The notes under the pieces were generated by a model. The model was not told the origin of the DNA and searched no databases. It saw only the letters and a program-made list of their open reading frames with translations. Both the position numbers and the translations under genes were made by a program. Source: Microbacteriaceae bacterium (GTDB taxonomy: Bacteria > Actinomycetota > Actinomycetes > Actinomycetales > Microbacteriaceae). From it: DNA of 64,000 nucleotides. Location: positions 185,484-249,483 of the forward strand of contig JAHEFZ010000002.1 in the NCBI GenBank assembly GCA_024639935.1, written 5' to 3'. Shown piece by piece: positions 25,800 through 36,137 of this stretch; the first letter of the stretch is position 1; the number at the start of each line of letters is the position of its first letter.

Positions 25800-27455
25800 A
25801 TGGAATCACGTGACCTAATTGCGCGCGCAAAGTCGTGGCTCGAGCAAGACCCCGACCCGGAGACCGTCGCTGAACTCGACGCATTTATCGGCAGGGCCGA
25901 GATCGGTGACGAGGGCGCACTCGCCGAACTGTCCGACCGGTTTGACGCTCGCCTAACGTTCGGGACGGCTGGGCTTCGAGGCGAATTGGGGGCCGGCCCC
26001 AACCGCATGAACCGGGTTCTCGTGTCGCAAGCCGCTTACGGTTTTGCGAAATTTCTCCTTGGGCGGGAAGCAAAACCAAGCGTGGTTATCGGCTACGACG
26101 GTCGCGTGAATTCGGACGTGTTCGCCCGAGACTCCGCCGAAATCTTCGCGGGACTGGGGTTGCGCGTCCTTCTGTTTGATCGCGCCACTCCGACACCCGT
26201 TGTCGCCACCGCCTTACGTGAACTCGATCTGAGTGCTGCGGTGGTCGTCACCGCGAGCCACAACCCGCCACGGGATAACGGATACAAGGTGTACCTCGGG
26301 GGCGCTAGTGCCGGATCGCAGATTGTGTCCCCCGACGACACCGAGATTGAGGCTCTGATCCTTCGCGCAGCGAACGGAAACCTTGCCGATTTCCCCCGAT
26401 CCAACGATTTCGACTCTGCTCCCGAATTTCTTGTCGACACCTACGTCGAGAAAACCGCATCCATCTCGACGAGGCCCGAAACCCCGATCAGGTTTGTCTA
26501 CACCGCGTTGCACGGCGTTGGATGGGAAATCGCTAGTCGCTGTTTTGTGGCCGCAGGACTGGGTGACGCGAGTGTCGTGAGTGAACAAATCGAGCCCGAC
26601 GGAACCTTCCCAACCGTGGCCTTTCCCAACCCGGAAGAACTCGGGGCTCTCGACCTCGCCTACGCAACCGCTGACCGGGACGGGATAGATCTCGTCATCG
26701 CAAATGACCCCGATGCGGATCGACTCGCCGTTGCAATCCGGGACGACGGCGTTTGGCGTCGACTCACGGGAAACGAAGTCGGAAGTTTGCTCGGGTGGCG
26801 AGCAGCCGAGCGCCATAAAAGTTCTGGTGCGCCTGCGGCACTCGCCGCGTCGATCGTCTCGTCCCCGGCTCTTGGTGTTGTTGCCGCGGAGTACGGATTC
26901 GAGTTTGCGTACACACTGACGGGCTTCAAGTTCGTCAGTCGCGTCCCCCACCTTGTTTTCGGTTACGAGGAGGCACTGGGGTACCTCGTGGACCCAGAAA
27001 AGGTTCGTGACAAAGACGGAATTTCGGCCGCCATAGATTTCCTGTCGATGGCGGGTGAGCTCCAGGAGCGCGGACTGACGATTGCCGATCACCTCACGGA
27101 ATTCACCGACCGATTCGGGGCATTCGCATCAACCCAGATTTCCGTTCGCGTTGCCGATCCGTCCCAAATGTTTGATATCTCCGCGAAGTTTCGCGAATCG
27201 CCGCCCCACCTGCTCGGTGGTCTAGTTGTGACCGCCGTCGACGACTTTGCGAACGGTGTCGATGGATTCCCACCGACCGACCTCATTCGACTGACCGTTG
27301 CCGGAGGCTCTCGGGTGATCGTTCGACCCTCGGGAACTGAGCCGAAACTCAAAATCTATATCGATGCCGCGGTAACCGACGGTGTACATCGAACCGCACG
27401 AGTCGTCGACGTTGTGGCGGCTCTCGAAACCGACCTAAGAAAATTCATCACATGA
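25800..27455 (+). CDS. pmmB: Phosphosugar mutase (phosphopentomutase/phosphoglucomutase type, PmmB-like)
   Basis: 551 residues, the long form of the alpha-D-phosphohexomutase superfamily. Motifs in order: FGTAGLRGELG at 54-64, TASHNPPRDNGYK with phosphoserine Ser153, metal loop NDPDADRL at 302-309, sugar loop GYEEALGYLV, and phosphate loop VRPSGTEPKLKIYI near the C-terminus. Next to purine-nucleoside phosphorylase it most likely acts on ribose-1-phosphate, although a hexose role is possible. The start ATG lies three bases behind pnp with no ribosome site, which suggests translational coupling. Its stop overlaps the MFS start by ATGA. Confidence 0.9.
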   Translation: MESRDLIARAKSWLEQDPDPETVAELDAFIGRAEIGDEGALAELSDRFDARLTFGTAGLRGELGAGPNRMNRVLVSQAAYGFAKFLLGREAKPSVVIGYDGRVNSDVFARDSAEIFAGLGLRVLLFDRATPTPVVATALRELDLSAAVVVTASHNPPRDNGYKVYLGGASAGSQIVSPDDTEIEALILRAANGNLADFPRSNDFDSAPEFLVDTYVEKTASISTRPETPIRFVYTALHGVGWEIASRCFVAAGLGDASVVSEQIEPDGTFPTVAFPNPEELGALDLAYATADRDGIDLVIANDPDADRLAVAIRDDGVWRRLTGNEVGSLLGWRAAERHKSSGAPAALAASIVSSPALGVVAAEYGFEFAYTLTGFKFVSRVPHLVFGYEEALGYLVDPEKVRDKDGISAAIDFLSMAGELQERGLTIADHLTEFTDRFGAFASTQISVRVADPSQMFDISAKFRESPPHLLGGLVVTAVDDFANGVDGFPPTDLIRLTVAGGSRVIVRPSGTEPKLKIYIDAAVTDGVHRTARVVDVVAALETDLRKFIT

Positions 27456-28666
27456 AAACGGAAACCGAAACTCCTGCCACAACCCGTTGGGTTGCCATCC
27501 ACAGCGTGTCGATTGCGCGAGCGCTCTCGACGTTCGGCACCGTCGTCACGATTTGGGCTTTGATTTTTCGCGAACGCGCTGAGGGGCCGGTGGCAATTTC
27601 GGCGATGTTTATCGCGGCCGCGCTCCCCTACATTGTGTTTGGACCGTGGGTCGGGTGGCTGGCAGACCGCTTTTCGACACGGCACCTGGTTCCCGTCGTC
27701 GCCCTCGCCCAGGGTGCACTCACTCTCGCCTTTATCGTCGACCTGCCGTTCTGGGGCGTACTCTGGCTGATTTTCATTTACAACGTGATCGCTGCGATAG
27801 AAACTCCCGCCTGGCAAGCCCTTGTGCCCGAATTAGCAAGGCCAGCCGACCTCAGTCGCGTTTACGGGATCTCTCTCGGTTACGCATCGGCAGCACAGGT
27901 CGCCGCTCCGGTGGCCGCCGGAATTTTGGTCGGGACAACCGGGTACGTCTGGCCGTTCATCATCGATTCATTCACCTTCGTGTTGCTTGCGGTGGCACCC
28001 TTTCTTTTACGCGTCAACCGACCCGGTCACAAAACGAAGCCTGAGCATCGTGAATCCACCTTGGTCGGCTATCGCCACCTCTGGGGCGATCCGCTCCTCC
28101 GATCGGTGACTGTACTGCTCTCCTCGTTCATTTTGGCCCTCGGTGCGGTCAACACGGGCGAGGTGTTCCTCGTGATGGACGTTCTCGGGGCAAACGAGTC
28201 GACCTACGGGTTGATCGCGGCCTTGTGGGCGGTCGGCAACCTCGTGGGGTCGGCGCTTCTGGGAATTCGCGCCATCAGCATCCCGCAACAACCACGCTGG
28301 CTGGTGTTCTCACTGTGGACGATTGCGACCGGAGTGCTGGCGATTTCGTTGTCGCCGTCGCTGTGGTTCGTTGCCATCGCAAACGGAGTGACCGGAATCG
28401 GCAGCGCATATTTGCACGCAACAGCCACGTCGATTCTCATGACCCGAACGCCCGAAAAAATCCGAGGGCGCGTCAACGCGGCATTCGCCGGATTCATGAG
28501 TTTCGGGAACATCATCGCAACGGCTCTCGCGGGACTCGCTATCGCAGCGTTCGGAGTGCGAGAAGTCATGATCGGGTGCGGGGGGCTCTCCTTAGTCGCT
28601 CTCCTGATCTGGGGCGGGGCGGTGTTCCGAGCTCGCATGAGCGAAACGGTGGAAGTGGATGCTTGA
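27452..28666 (+). CDS. MFS transporter (exporter-like)
   Basis: 404 residues, about 12 membrane segments. The MFS signature in loop 2-3 reads GWLADRFSTRHL; a matching segment appears after helix 8. The overall pattern (ETPAWQALVPELA, YGLIAALWAVGNLVGSALLG, TPEKIRGRVNAAFAG) is that of the MFS_3/EntS-like exporters. It overlaps pmmB by four bases and the P450 by eight, so all three are translated together. A link with the P450 (export of, or protection from, an oxidised compound) is an inference. The substrate is unknown. Confidence 0.82.
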   Translation: MKTETETPATTRWVAIHSVSIARALSTFGTVVTIWALIFRERAEGPVAISAMFIAAALPYIVFGPWVGWLADRFSTRHLVPVVALAQGALTLAFIVDLPFWGVLWLIFIYNVIAAIETPAWQALVPELARPADLSRVYGISLGYASAAQVAAPVAAGILVGTTGYVWPFIIDSFTFVLLAVAPFLLRVNRPGHKTKPEHRESTLVGYRHLWGDPLLRSVTVLLSSFILALGAVNTGEVFLVMDVLGANESTYGLIAALWAVGNLVGSALLGIRAISIPQQPRWLVFSLWTIATGVLAISLSPSLWFVAIANGVTGIGSAYLHATATSILMTRTPEKIRGRVNAAFAGFMSFGNIIATALAGLAIAAFGVREVMIGCGGLSLVALLIWGGAVFRARMSETVEVDA

Positions 28667-29843
28667 CTTCACCGATAAAGATTTTCTCGTCGACCCCTAT
28701 CCCGCCCTTGCCGAAGCAAGGGGCATCGGAAAACCGTTCTGGCATGACGACTTGGAGATGTTTCTGGCCGCAGGCCACGCCGATGCCAATGCCGTTCTGC
28801 GCAACAAGTCGCTGGGGCGCATCTTCACTCCCAAAACCCCGGAATCCGAATGGCACGACTTCAATTTCCTGCACGCCGACTCCATCCTCGATTCCGAGCC
28901 GCCGAAACACACCAGGCTCAAGTCACTCGTCATCAAGGCGTTCAACCCGGTCACGATAAAGGCCCTGCAGCCTGAAATCGAGCGAATCACCCGCAAATTG
29001 CTCGACGAGTGCGAGGCGAAGATTGCCGACAAAGGTTCGTTTGACGTTGTCGCCGATTTTGCCGAACCGCTTCCCGTCAAGGTGATCGCATTCATGTTGG
29101 GCTTCCCCGACGCTGACGAACACCTGCTTCGTCCGTGGTCACAATCAATCGTCAAAATGTACGAGGTCAACCCGAGTGAAACAGAGCGAGCCGAGGCGCG
29201 TGCAGCATCGTCCGATTTTGCCTCGTACGTTCACGGTCTGATGGTGGAGCGAAAAGTCACTCCGGGGGCTGACCTTATTTCGACGCTCGCTGCGGTTGAA
29301 GAGCAGGGCGAGCGACTAAGCGTTGAGGAACTCATCGCGACCTGCGTGTTGCTGCTCAATGCGGGGCACGAAGCGAGTGTCAACGGGTTCGGGAACGGTC
29401 TCGTGGCGGCACTCCAGCGTCCCGATGTGATCCGACCACTCCGCGACGATCCCCGCGGAAATTCTCGCACCGCGCTCGAGGAATTCCTTCGGTTTGATTC
29501 GCCCCTTCAACTTTTCGAACGCACCGCCACGAGCGACACCGTGATCAACGGGGTTCCGATTCGACGTGGACAAAAGATCGCGGCGCTGCTGGGTGCGGCG
29601 AATCGTGACGGCGAAGTTTTCGACAATGCCGACACGATGAACCTCAAACGGGAACTCAACCCACACATTGCCTTCGGTGCCGGAATTCATTTTTGTATTG
29701 GCGCGCCGCTCGCCCGACTGGAAATGAACATCTCTCTGCCAGCGCTCATGGAGCGCTTCCCCTCCCTACAACTCGCGAGTGAACCAATCCGTCGCCCCAC
29801 CTTCGTGCTGCGAGGGTACGACGCGATTCCGGTGACGGCCTAG
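28659..29843 (+). CDS. Cytochrome P450
   Basis: 394 residues, a soluble bacterial class P450. The heme loop [18 protein letters not shown] holds the axial Cys346. ExxR of helix K is Glu275-Arg278 (EFLR). The I-helix reads [13 protein letters not shown] at 234-246, where the usual oxygen-activating Thr is replaced by Ala-Ser; some P450s tolerate this with Ser. No ferredoxin or reductase gene is close by. The start ATG 28659 lies within the end of the MFS gene. Its TAG stop is also the start of the trhO -10 box. The substrate is unknown; pmmB-MFS-P450 is an unusual gene set. Confidence 0.9.
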   Translation: MLDFTDKDFLVDPYPALAEARGIGKPFWHDDLEMFLAAGHADANAVLRNKSLGRIFTPKTPESEWHDFNFLHADSILDSEPPKHTRLKSLVIKAFNPVTIKALQPEIERITRKLLDECEAKIADKGSFDVVADFAEPLPVKVIAFMLGFPDADEHLLRPWSQSIVKMYEVNPSETERAEARAASSDFASYVHGLMVERKVTPGADLISTLAAVEEQGERLSVEELIATCVLLLNAGHEASVNGFGNGLVAALQRPDVIRPLRDDPRGNSRTALEEFLRFDSPLQLFERTATSDTVINGVPIRRGQKIAALLGAANRDGEVFDNADTMNLKRELNPHIAFGAGIHFCIGAPLARLEMNISLPALMERFPSLQLASEPIRRPTFVLRGYDAIPVTA

Positions 29844-29846
29844 AAT
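29841..29846 (+). promoter_or_regulatory. -10 box TAGAAT for trhO, overlapping the P450 stop codon
   Basis: TAGAAT starts with the TAG stop of the P450 gene and lies eight bases before the GTG at 29855. Confidence 0.55.
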
Positions 29847-29854
29847 TGACCCTC

Positions 29855-30763
29855 GTGACGCTCAATAAAATAATCCTTTACTACGCGTTCACGCCGATCA
29901 ATGACCCCCACGCGGTCGTCTTGTGGCAACGCGCGTTGTGCGAACAATATGGGCTCAAGGGTCGAATCATCGTGTCGAAGCACGGAATCAATGGGACCGT
30001 CGGCGGCGCGATGAGCGACGTCAAAAGGTACGTTCGAGCGACGAAGCAGTATCCGGGATTCGGAAGGATGGACGTGAAATGGTCCGAGGGTACGGGTGAC
30101 GATTTCCCCCGCCTCAGCGTCAAAGCGCGCCCCGAACTCGTCGCGTTCGCGTCGCCCGACGAAATCGTCGTCGATGAGACGGGGATCCTCAACGGGGGAC
30201 AACACCTCAGTCCACGGCAGGTGAACGACCTCGTTGCCGAACGTGGAGAAGACGTCGTGTTCTTCGACGGCAGAAATTCCTTCGAGGCTCGCATTGGTCG
30301 ATTCAAGAACGCCGTGATCCCCGATGTTCGAACGACTCATGATTTTATCACCGAACTCGACAGCGGAAAGTACGACCACCTCAAGAGCAAACCAATCGTG
30401 ACCTATTGCACGGGCGGAGTTCGATGCGAAATCCTCAGCGCGGCGATGCTCAATCGCGGTTTCTCAGAGGTCTACCAAATCGAGGGAGGCATCGTTCGTT
30501 ATGGCGAGGCCTACCGTGACAAAGGACTTTGGGAGGGGTCGTTGTATGTGTTCGACCAGCGCCTCACGGTGAATTTCAGTGACGAAGCGGTCGTCATCGG
30601 CGACTGTGATGTGTGCGGAGAGTCAACCGCGCAGGTGACGAATTGCTCCAACAACGACTGCCGTCACCGCGCAATTCTGTGCGATCACTGTATTGCCGAG
30701 CCCAGTAATCTTGATTGCGCTGGCCTGTCCTCTCACAAACTCGAGTCCAGTGAGCTCGGTTAA
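29855..30763 (+). CDS. trhO: tRNA uridine(34) hydroxylase, rhodanese family
   Basis: 302 residues. TrhO (YceA-type) makes 5-hydroxyuridine at tRNA position 34 with oxygen. Acylphosphatase-like N-terminal domain ([13 protein letters not shown]), then a rhodanese domain with [19 protein letters not shown] and active loop [10 protein letters not shown] (Cys185). The C-terminus adds Cys pairs (CDVCGES, NCSNNDC, CDHC) that look like zinc binding. The start is taken as GTG 29855, leaderless behind TAGAAT; an in-frame TTG at 29846 overlaps that box. Its TAA stop shares TTAA with the convergent add gene. Confidence 0.92.
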   Translation: MTLNKIILYYAFTPINDPHAVVLWQRALCEQYGLKGRIIVSKHGINGTVGGAMSDVKRYVRATKQYPGFGRMDVKWSEGTGDDFPRLSVKARPELVAFASPDEIVVDETGILNGGQHLSPRQVNDLVAERGEDVVFFDGRNSFEARIGRFKNAVIPDVRTTHDFITELDSGKYDHLKSKPIVTYCTGGVRCEILSAAMLNRGFSEVYQIEGGIVRYGEAYRDKGLWEGSLYVFDQRLTVNFSDEAVVIGDCDVCGESTAQVTNCSNNDCRHRAILCDHCIAEPSNLDCAGLSSHKLESSELG

Positions 30764-31902
30764 GCCGTATAGGCCGCCGTCAGGAGATCGGACAGAGTGT
30801 CGCGTTCGTCCGCTGGCAAGAATGTGGCGTCCGCAGAATTGAGTTGCCACTGCAATACATCATCAAGGTCGTACCCGAAAGTTTCGACGAGGTTCGCGAT
30901 TTCACGGGATAAGCTCGTGCCGCTCATCAGCCGATTATCAGTGTTGACGGTGACCGCGAACCCAAGTTGATAGAGCATCTCGAACGGGTGATCGTTGATC
31001 GCCGAGCCGAAGCGGCTGAACGCGTTCGTGTGGACGTTAGAGGTCGGGCAGATTTCGAGCGCGATTCGACGGTCGCGAACCCATTCAGCGAGCGGACCGA
31101 GAGTGACGTGGGTTGACTCTCTGTCGACCTTGACCGACAGATCGTCAGTGATTCGAATCCCATGCCCTAATCGCAACGCCCGCCCATCGATCAACGCACC
31201 CTCGATGCTGAGCAGACCGTCGGCCTCGCCCGCGTGAACGGTGCGGGGCACCCAGGACTCGTCCAATTTCGCGAACGCCGAAGCGAGCCTTGACACGGAG
31301 AATCCCGCCTCGGGGCCGGCGATGTCGAATCCCACCACACCCCGACCGCGATAGTCAATCACGAGTTCCGCAATTTCATCGGCGCGGTCATTCTGGCGCA
31401 TCGCGCACAGCAATTGTCCAATCCGTGCGACTCGACCACTCAGACGGCCTTCCACGACGGCCGCGTCGATTCCGCGCTGAACGGCGTCAATCGCGTCTCG
31501 AAGGCCAAGGCCCCGTTCGAGATGGAGTTCTGGCGCCCACCGTATCTCGCCGTAAACCACACCGTCTTCGATGAGATCCTCGACGAATTCGCGGGCGATG
31601 CGCTCGAGATTCGCCGCCGACTGCATGACCGACAGCGTTACCGAGAAGGTAGCGAGATAATCGACGAGGTTTCCCGAATCCGCGTTGGACCGCACCCAGT
31701 CATTCAATTCTTCGGGCGCGGTACGAGGAATGTCGATTCCTCCGGCAGCCGCAAGTTCGACGATTGTCGACGGTCGAAGCCCCCCGTCGAGGTGGTCGTG
31801 TAACGAGATCTTGGGAAGCGACTCGACGGTGATATCCGTGCCCGGAAAAACGTGGATGGATTTTTCCCCCGGTGTTACCTGCGGAAGTCCGATGCGGTTC
31901 AT
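30760..31902 (-). CDS. add: Adenosine deaminase
   Basis: 380 residues. Deaminates adenosine or deoxyadenosine to (deoxy)inosine. Metal motif [14 protein letters not shown] near residue 33, then DIAGPEAGF, the HAGE motif (VHAGEAD), [19 protein letters not shown] and NTDNRLMSG (catalytic Asp). The start ATG at 31900-31902 overlaps the deoA stop (ATGA); the frame is open 20 codons further upstream but inside deoA. It is the last gene of the nucleoside operon. Its stop shares TTAA with trhO on the other strand. Confidence 0.94.
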   Translation of the reverse strand: MNRIGLPQVTPGEKSIHVFPGTDITVESLPKISLHDHLDGGLRPSTIVELAAAGGIDIPRTAPEELNDWVRSNADSGNLVDYLATFSVTLSVMQSAANLERIAREFVEDLIEDGVVYGEIRWAPELHLERGLGLRDAIDAVQRGIDAAVVEGRLSGRVARIGQLLCAMRQNDRADEIAELVIDYRGRGVVGFDIAGPEAGFSVSRLASAFAKLDESWVPRTVHAGEADGLLSIEGALIDGRALRLGHGIRITDDLSVKVDRESTHVTLGPLAEWVRDRRIALEICPTSNVHTNAFSRFGSAINDHPFEMLYQLGFAVTVNTDNRLMSGTSLSREIANLVETFGYDLDDVLQWQLNSADATFLPADERDTLSDLLTAAYTA

Positions 31903-33191
31903 CCGTTGATGACTTCGGCGATAAGTGGTCCTTGGTCGACAACGGATTCGCCAATCTCCCACGCGCCATCGAGTGCCTCGAGAGCGCGATCAAAACGCGC
32001 GGAGTCATTCGCGGACAGGGTAAAGATTACGTCTCCCTTTTTCACCGACGCGCCAGGCTTGACAGCGAGGTCGATCCCCGCAGCGTGAACGACAGGGTCT
32101 TCCTTTCGCGCGCGTCCCGCGCCCAGCCGCCACGCGGCGATTCCGAAGGGCAATGCATCCATTCGCGCCACGACGCCGTCCCGATCGGCCGTGACGGTGT
32201 GTGTTTCACGCGCGACGGGAAGTTTCGCATCGGGGTCACCGCCCTGAGCACTCACCATCGCCCGCCAGGAGTCCATCGCTTTTCCGTTCGCGAGATGGTC
32301 GCGGACGGCAACACTGGTGACTCCGGCGAGGTCCAGCATGTGTTCCGCGAGCGTCGCCGTGATGTCGATCACGTCGTCAGGGCCGCCACCAGCGAGAACC
32401 TCCACCGACTCGCGCACCTCGTTGGCGTTGCCGATCGCAAGACCCAGGGGCGTGTTCATGTTCGTGAGAACGGCCCTCGTCGCGACGCCCGCATCGTTGC
32501 CGATTCCGACGAGCACGTTGGCGAGCTCCTTGGCGCGTTCATAGTCGCTCATGAATGCGCCGTTCCCAAATTTCACATCAAGAACGAGTGACGCGGTTCC
32601 TTCGGCCAGTTTTTTGCTCATGATGCTAGACGCGATGAGCGGAATTGCTTCCACTGTTCCCGTGATGTCCCGCAGCGAATACAGTTTTCGATCGGCGGGA
32701 GCGAGGCCCGATCCCGCGGCACACACGACGGCTCCGACGGATTCGAGTTGCGCAATCATTTCCTCGTTTGTCAGATTCGCGCGCCACCCCGGGATGCTCT
32801 CGAACTTGTCGAGGGTTCCGCCCGTGTGCCCGAGTCCTCGACCAGACAATTGCGGAACGGCGAGCCCGAAACTCGCGACCAGTGGCGCGAGGGGAAGCGT
32901 GATTTTGTCCCCCACGCCGCCGGTGGAATGTTTGTCCGTCGTCTTTTTGGACAATCCCGAAAAGTCGAGCCGTTCACCCGAATTCACCATGGCGGCGGTC
33001 AGATCGTTGATTTCGCGGGACACCATTCCGCGGAGGAAAATCGCCATGGTGATCGCCGACATTTGTTCGTCCGCGACGTACCCGCGCGTGTACGCGTCGA
33101 CGAGCCACGCCACCTGGGCGGAGGTGAGTTCACCCCCATCGCGTTTGATTTTGATGAGATCAACCGCGTCAAACGGTTCGATAGTGGTCAT
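31899..33191 (-). CDS. deoA: Thymidine phosphorylase
   Basis: 430 residues. Splits thymidine or deoxyuridine to base and deoxyribose-1-phosphate. Motifs: KRDGGELTSAQVAWLVDAY at the N-terminus, DKHSTGGVGDKITLPLAPL (phosphate loop), SGRGLGHTGGTLDKFESIPG, and DVKFGNGAFM. The C-terminal domain is of the usual size (LGAGRARKEDPVVHAAGI). It overlaps cdd and add by four bases each. It acts on nucleosides brought in by the upstream ABC transporter and on deoxyuridine formed by Cdd. Confidence 0.95.
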   Translation of the reverse strand: MTTIEPFDAVDLIKIKRDGGELTSAQVAWLVDAYTRGYVADEQMSAITMAIFLRGMVSREINDLTAAMVNSGERLDFSGLSKKTTDKHSTGGVGDKITLPLAPLVASFGLAVPQLSGRGLGHTGGTLDKFESIPGWRANLTNEEMIAQLESVGAVVCAAGSGLAPADRKLYSLRDITGTVEAIPLIASSIMSKKLAEGTASLVLDVKFGNGAFMSDYERAKELANVLVGIGNDAGVATRAVLTNMNTPLGLAIGNANEVRESVEVLAGGGPDDVIDITATLAEHMLDLAGVTSVAVRDHLANGKAMDSWRAMVSAQGGDPDAKLPVARETHTVTADRDGVVARMDALPFGIAAWRLGAGRARKEDPVVHAAGIDLAVKPGASVKKGDVIFTLSANDSARFDRALEALDGAWEIGESVVDQGPLIAEVING

Positions 33192-33628
33192 TCGCAGCCC
33201 TCACAGGTAGTTCCCGAAGCTGGGTCGGTCAGGGAATATGCGTCGAGTTCGCGTGGACCAAAGGCGTCGGGCAGGACCTGGTCGATCGTTCGCATTCCCG
33301 AAACGGTTTCGAGGACCATTCCCGGCGCTGAGTGTTCGAACAACAACTGCCGACAACGACCGCACGGCATGAGAACATCACCGTGACCGTCGACACAGGT
33401 GAAGGCAACGAGTTTGCCGCCACCCGACATGGCCAGTGCACTCACCAGTGCACATTCTGCGCAGAGGCCGACCCCGTAGCTCGCGTTTTCCACGTTGCAA
33501 CCACTAACTATTCGCCCATCGTCAACGAGGGCCGCCGCACCGACAGGGAAATGGGAATACGGCGCATAGGCCTTCGCCATTGCGGCGTTTGCCGCGGTGC
33601 GCAGAGCGTCCCAGTTGATGTCTGACAC
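33188..33628 (-). CDS. cdd: Cytidine deaminase
   Basis: 146 residues, the small tetrameric type. Zinc site: CNVENASYGVGLCAECALVSAL (CAE motif) and PCGRCRQLLFEH (CxxC). Substrates are cytidine and deoxycytidine. A second Cys pair near the C-terminus (TTCEGCE) is an extra. The GTG start at 33626-33628 has AAGGGA upstream; it follows the second permease by two bases and overlaps deoA by four. Confidence 0.95.
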   Translation of the reverse strand: MSDINWDALRTAANAAMAKAYAPYSHFPVGAAALVDDGRIVSGCNVENASYGVGLCAECALVSALAMSGGGKLVAFTCVDGHGDVLMPCGRCRQLLFEHSAPGMVLETVSGMRTIDQVLPDAFGPRELDAYSLTDPASGTTCEGCE

Positions 33629-33630
33629 AG

Positions 33631-34902
33631 TTATCCCTTGATATACGGTTTACCGGTGGCTGCCGGAGCACGGACTCGTCCGACGAATCCCACGACGGCG
33701 ATGAGAGTCACGACATACGGGACAATCGTGATGAAATCCGTGGGGATCCCGGGGCTAACCTGATTCGCCCAGATCCGCAACACGATAGAGAATCCGAACA
33801 ACAGTGCCGCAGCGGCAGCCGAGAAGGGGTGCCATCGACCGAGAATCACCACCGCGAGTGCGATAAATCCTTGCCCTCCTGACATGTTCCTGCCAAACGC
33901 GCCAACGGCACCAATCGTCAGTGCAGCTCCACCGAGCCCGGCCACCAAACCACCAATAGTCACCCACCAAAACCTCGTCCGGGCAACGTTGATTCCCACG
34001 GTGTCGGCCGCCAGCGGGTGCTCGCCCACGGCCCGTGCCCGCAGACCAAGACGGGTCTTGAAAAGGATGAACCACAGTGTCGGGATGATGAGGTACGCAA
34101 GATAGGTCGTGATCCTCGCCTCAAACAGTGCAGGCCCAATGATGGGAATTGCCGATAACCCGGGGATTGGGATGATGGGGAAAGTGCCAGGGAAATTCGA
34201 ATTTTGGCCATCGCTAGAGAGCCACTGGGCGTACAAGAAGTTGGTGATTCCCAGGACGAGCACGTTGAGCACAACTCCAACGATGATCTGGTCGACGAGG
34301 TATTGGATTGAGAAGACCGCAAGGACCATCGACAGAAGTGCGGCACCGATCATGGCGACGATAAGACCGAAATAAAGGTTGTCGGTCAGCGAGCCGACCA
34401 CCGCGGCGAGAAACGCTCCCGTGAGAAGTTGCCCTTCGATCGCGATGTTGACGACACCGACACGCTCGGACATGATTCCGCCCATCGCCCCAAGTGCGAG
34501 CGGAACGGCGAGAACGACGGCGTTGCCAAAGATGAACGCGAAGGGAAGAGTGTTTCCGGCAGCCAACCACGCCAGCAGTGCGACCACCGCGAGCAACCCA
34601 AATATCAGAGTGAGCCACAACGGTGTCACTCGTTTCCGTTGCGCGAGAACGAACGACAATAGCGCGATTGCCACGAGTGCCGTGCCGAGAACAAGACCGA
34701 CAACGTTCGAGGCCACGATGAAGTCGGGAAGGTGTATCAGGTCATCTTCTTTGGACCATTGGAACGCTACGGTATCGGTTTTGCCGACAAAGCCAAACGC
34801 CACCAGCACGAACACGGCGAACCCGGCCATGAGATACGGAGTCTTTTTAGACACCGATACGTCTACGAGTGAAAACAAACCTGGCGTCACGACGGTGCTC
34901 AT
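33631..34902 (-). CDS. Nucleoside ABC transporter permease 2
   Basis: 423 residues, about 10-11 membrane segments; BPD_transp_2 family. LGAMGGIMSERVGVVNIAIEG is the typical EAA-like start of the NupQ/YufQ type permease, and LGLRARAVGEHPLAADTVGI is the cytoplasmic coupling loop. The first 110 residues are an additional hydrophobic extension compared with shorter family members. It pairs with the permease encoded just upstream (ATGA overlap), the double ATPase and the BMP lipoprotein to make a nucleoside importer. Confidence 0.88.
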   Translation of the reverse strand: MSTVVTPGLFSLVDVSVSKKTPYLMAGFAVFVLVAFGFVGKTDTVAFQWSKEDDLIHLPDFIVASNVVGLVLGTALVAIALLSFVLAQRKRVTPLWLTLIFGLLAVVALLAWLAAGNTLPFAFIFGNAVVLAVPLALGAMGGIMSERVGVVNIAIEGQLLTGAFLAAVVGSLTDNLYFGLIVAMIGAALLSMVLAVFSIQYLVDQIIVGVVLNVLVLGITNFLYAQWLSSDGQNSNFPGTFPIIPIPGLSAIPIIGPALFEARITTYLAYLIIPTLWFILFKTRLGLRARAVGEHPLAADTVGINVARTRFWWVTIGGLVAGLGGAALTIGAVGAFGRNMSGGQGFIALAVVILGRWHPFSAAAAALLFGFSIVLRIWANQVSPGIPTDFITIVPYVVTLIAVVGFVGRVRAPAATGKPYIKG

Positions 34903-36137
34903 TGTGCATCACCTTTCGTCGTCAGTTTGTGCCACCAGTCCGCGATCACCGTGGTCTTTTGCGGCGGGGGCAATCGGAATATCGCACGGACGAGTGGCGG
35001 TGCCGCGATAAACAGGACAATGAATCCCTGAACAACCCCCGTAATCTCGGGCGAGAGTCCGATTACCTGCATCTGCGGCGCTCCAGCCTTGAACGCCCCG
35101 AACAGGAGACCCGCCAGTAACACCCCGGGTGCCGTGGATGACCCCAGTAGCGCAACCGTGATTGCGTCGAATCCGATGCTGCCGTCGAGGTCGGGAGTGA
35201 GCCCTGCTTGAACCCCGAGTGCTTGGTTTGCCGCGGCCAGACCGACAAAGGCTCCGGAAACGGCCATGGCGAAAACGAACGTTCGCTCCACGTTGATTCC
35301 CGCGGTGCGAGCGGCATCGGCATTGTGTCCGACCATTCGGAACCGGAATCCGATGGTCGAACGCTCCATCAGCCACCAATAAACACCAACACCGACGATG
35401 GCGAGGATGAAACCGGCGTGAAGCGTGAATTCCGAGCCAAGCAAAAGCGGCAACTGTGCGGTGACGGCCGGTGCGTCAGATTTGGGCGTTCCCCCTCCGT
35501 CAACTTCGCGAAGTAACTCAGGGGTTCGGAAAAAGAAGGTGAGAATCCCTGCGGCTATGTAATTGAGCATGATCGTGACAATAACTTCGTGTGCGCCTGT
35601 TCGAGCCTTGAGGAAGCCGACGACTGCGCCATAAGCTGCCGCGCCAAGAATGGCAACAAGAACTGCGACAACGAGGTGGATGCCCCAGGGAAGCGATACG
35701 CGCGTTGAGATCCACGTTGCCCACAGCGCACCGAACAGCAGTTGTCCGCTCGCGCCGATGTTGAACAACCCGACCCGGAACGCAAGTGCGATTCCCAAAC
35801 CAGAGGCGATGAGGGGGCCGGCAAAACGAAGCGTCTCGGTCATTGGTCGAATCGCTGCGACAATACTGTCCGCCTTGTAGTTGTAAATCGACCCACGGAA
35901 CAACGCCGAATACCCTTCCGCGATTGCCGTCCACGCCGCGCCGAGGGCGTCCGTGGGTCGCGAAGTGAAATACTGCGCCGCGGCAAGGAATTCTTCGCTC
36001 GAAAAAACCATGAAAATCGCGCCGATGACAAAACCGGCCACAACGGACAAAATTGCCCGCGTTGAACCTCCCGACATAATCTCTCTCAACACGGCGGCTC
36101 CGCGGCCCGCAGTCGGGGTTGCGTTTACGTCACTCAT
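34899..36137 (-). CDS. Nucleoside ABC transporter permease 1
   Basis: 412 residues, about 10 membrane segments; NupP/YufP type. Family features: GLGIALAFRVGLFNIGASGQLLFGAL, LKARTGAHEVIVTIMLNYIA, and the coupling loop FRFRMVGHNADAARTAGINVERTF. It overlaps the ATPase stop and the second permease start (both ATGA). Acts in the membrane with permease 2. Confidence 0.88.
   Translation of the reverse strand: MSDVNATPTAGRGAAVLREIMSGGSTRAILSVVAGFVIGAIFMVFSSEEFLAAAQYFTSRPTDALGAAWTAIAEGYSALFRGSIYNYKADSIVAAIRPMTETLRFAGPLIASGLGIALAFRVGLFNIGASGQLLFGALWATWISTRVSLPWGIHLVVAVLVAILGAAAYGAVVGFLKARTGAHEVIVTIMLNYIAAGILTFFFRTPELLREVDGGGTPKSDAPAVTAQLPLLLGSEFTLHAGFILAIVGVGVYWWLMERSTIGFRFRMVGHNADAARTAGINVERTFVFAMAVSGAFVGLAAANQALGVQAGLTPDLDGSIGFDAITVALLGSSTAPGVLLAGLLFGAFKAGAPQMQVIGLSPEITGVVQGFIVLFIAAPPLVRAIFRLPPPQKTTVIADWWHKLTTKGDAQ

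Noticed and set aside
26214..27092. 292-codon minus-strand frame
   Set aside because: Shadow of the phosphosugar mutase, no recognisable domain.
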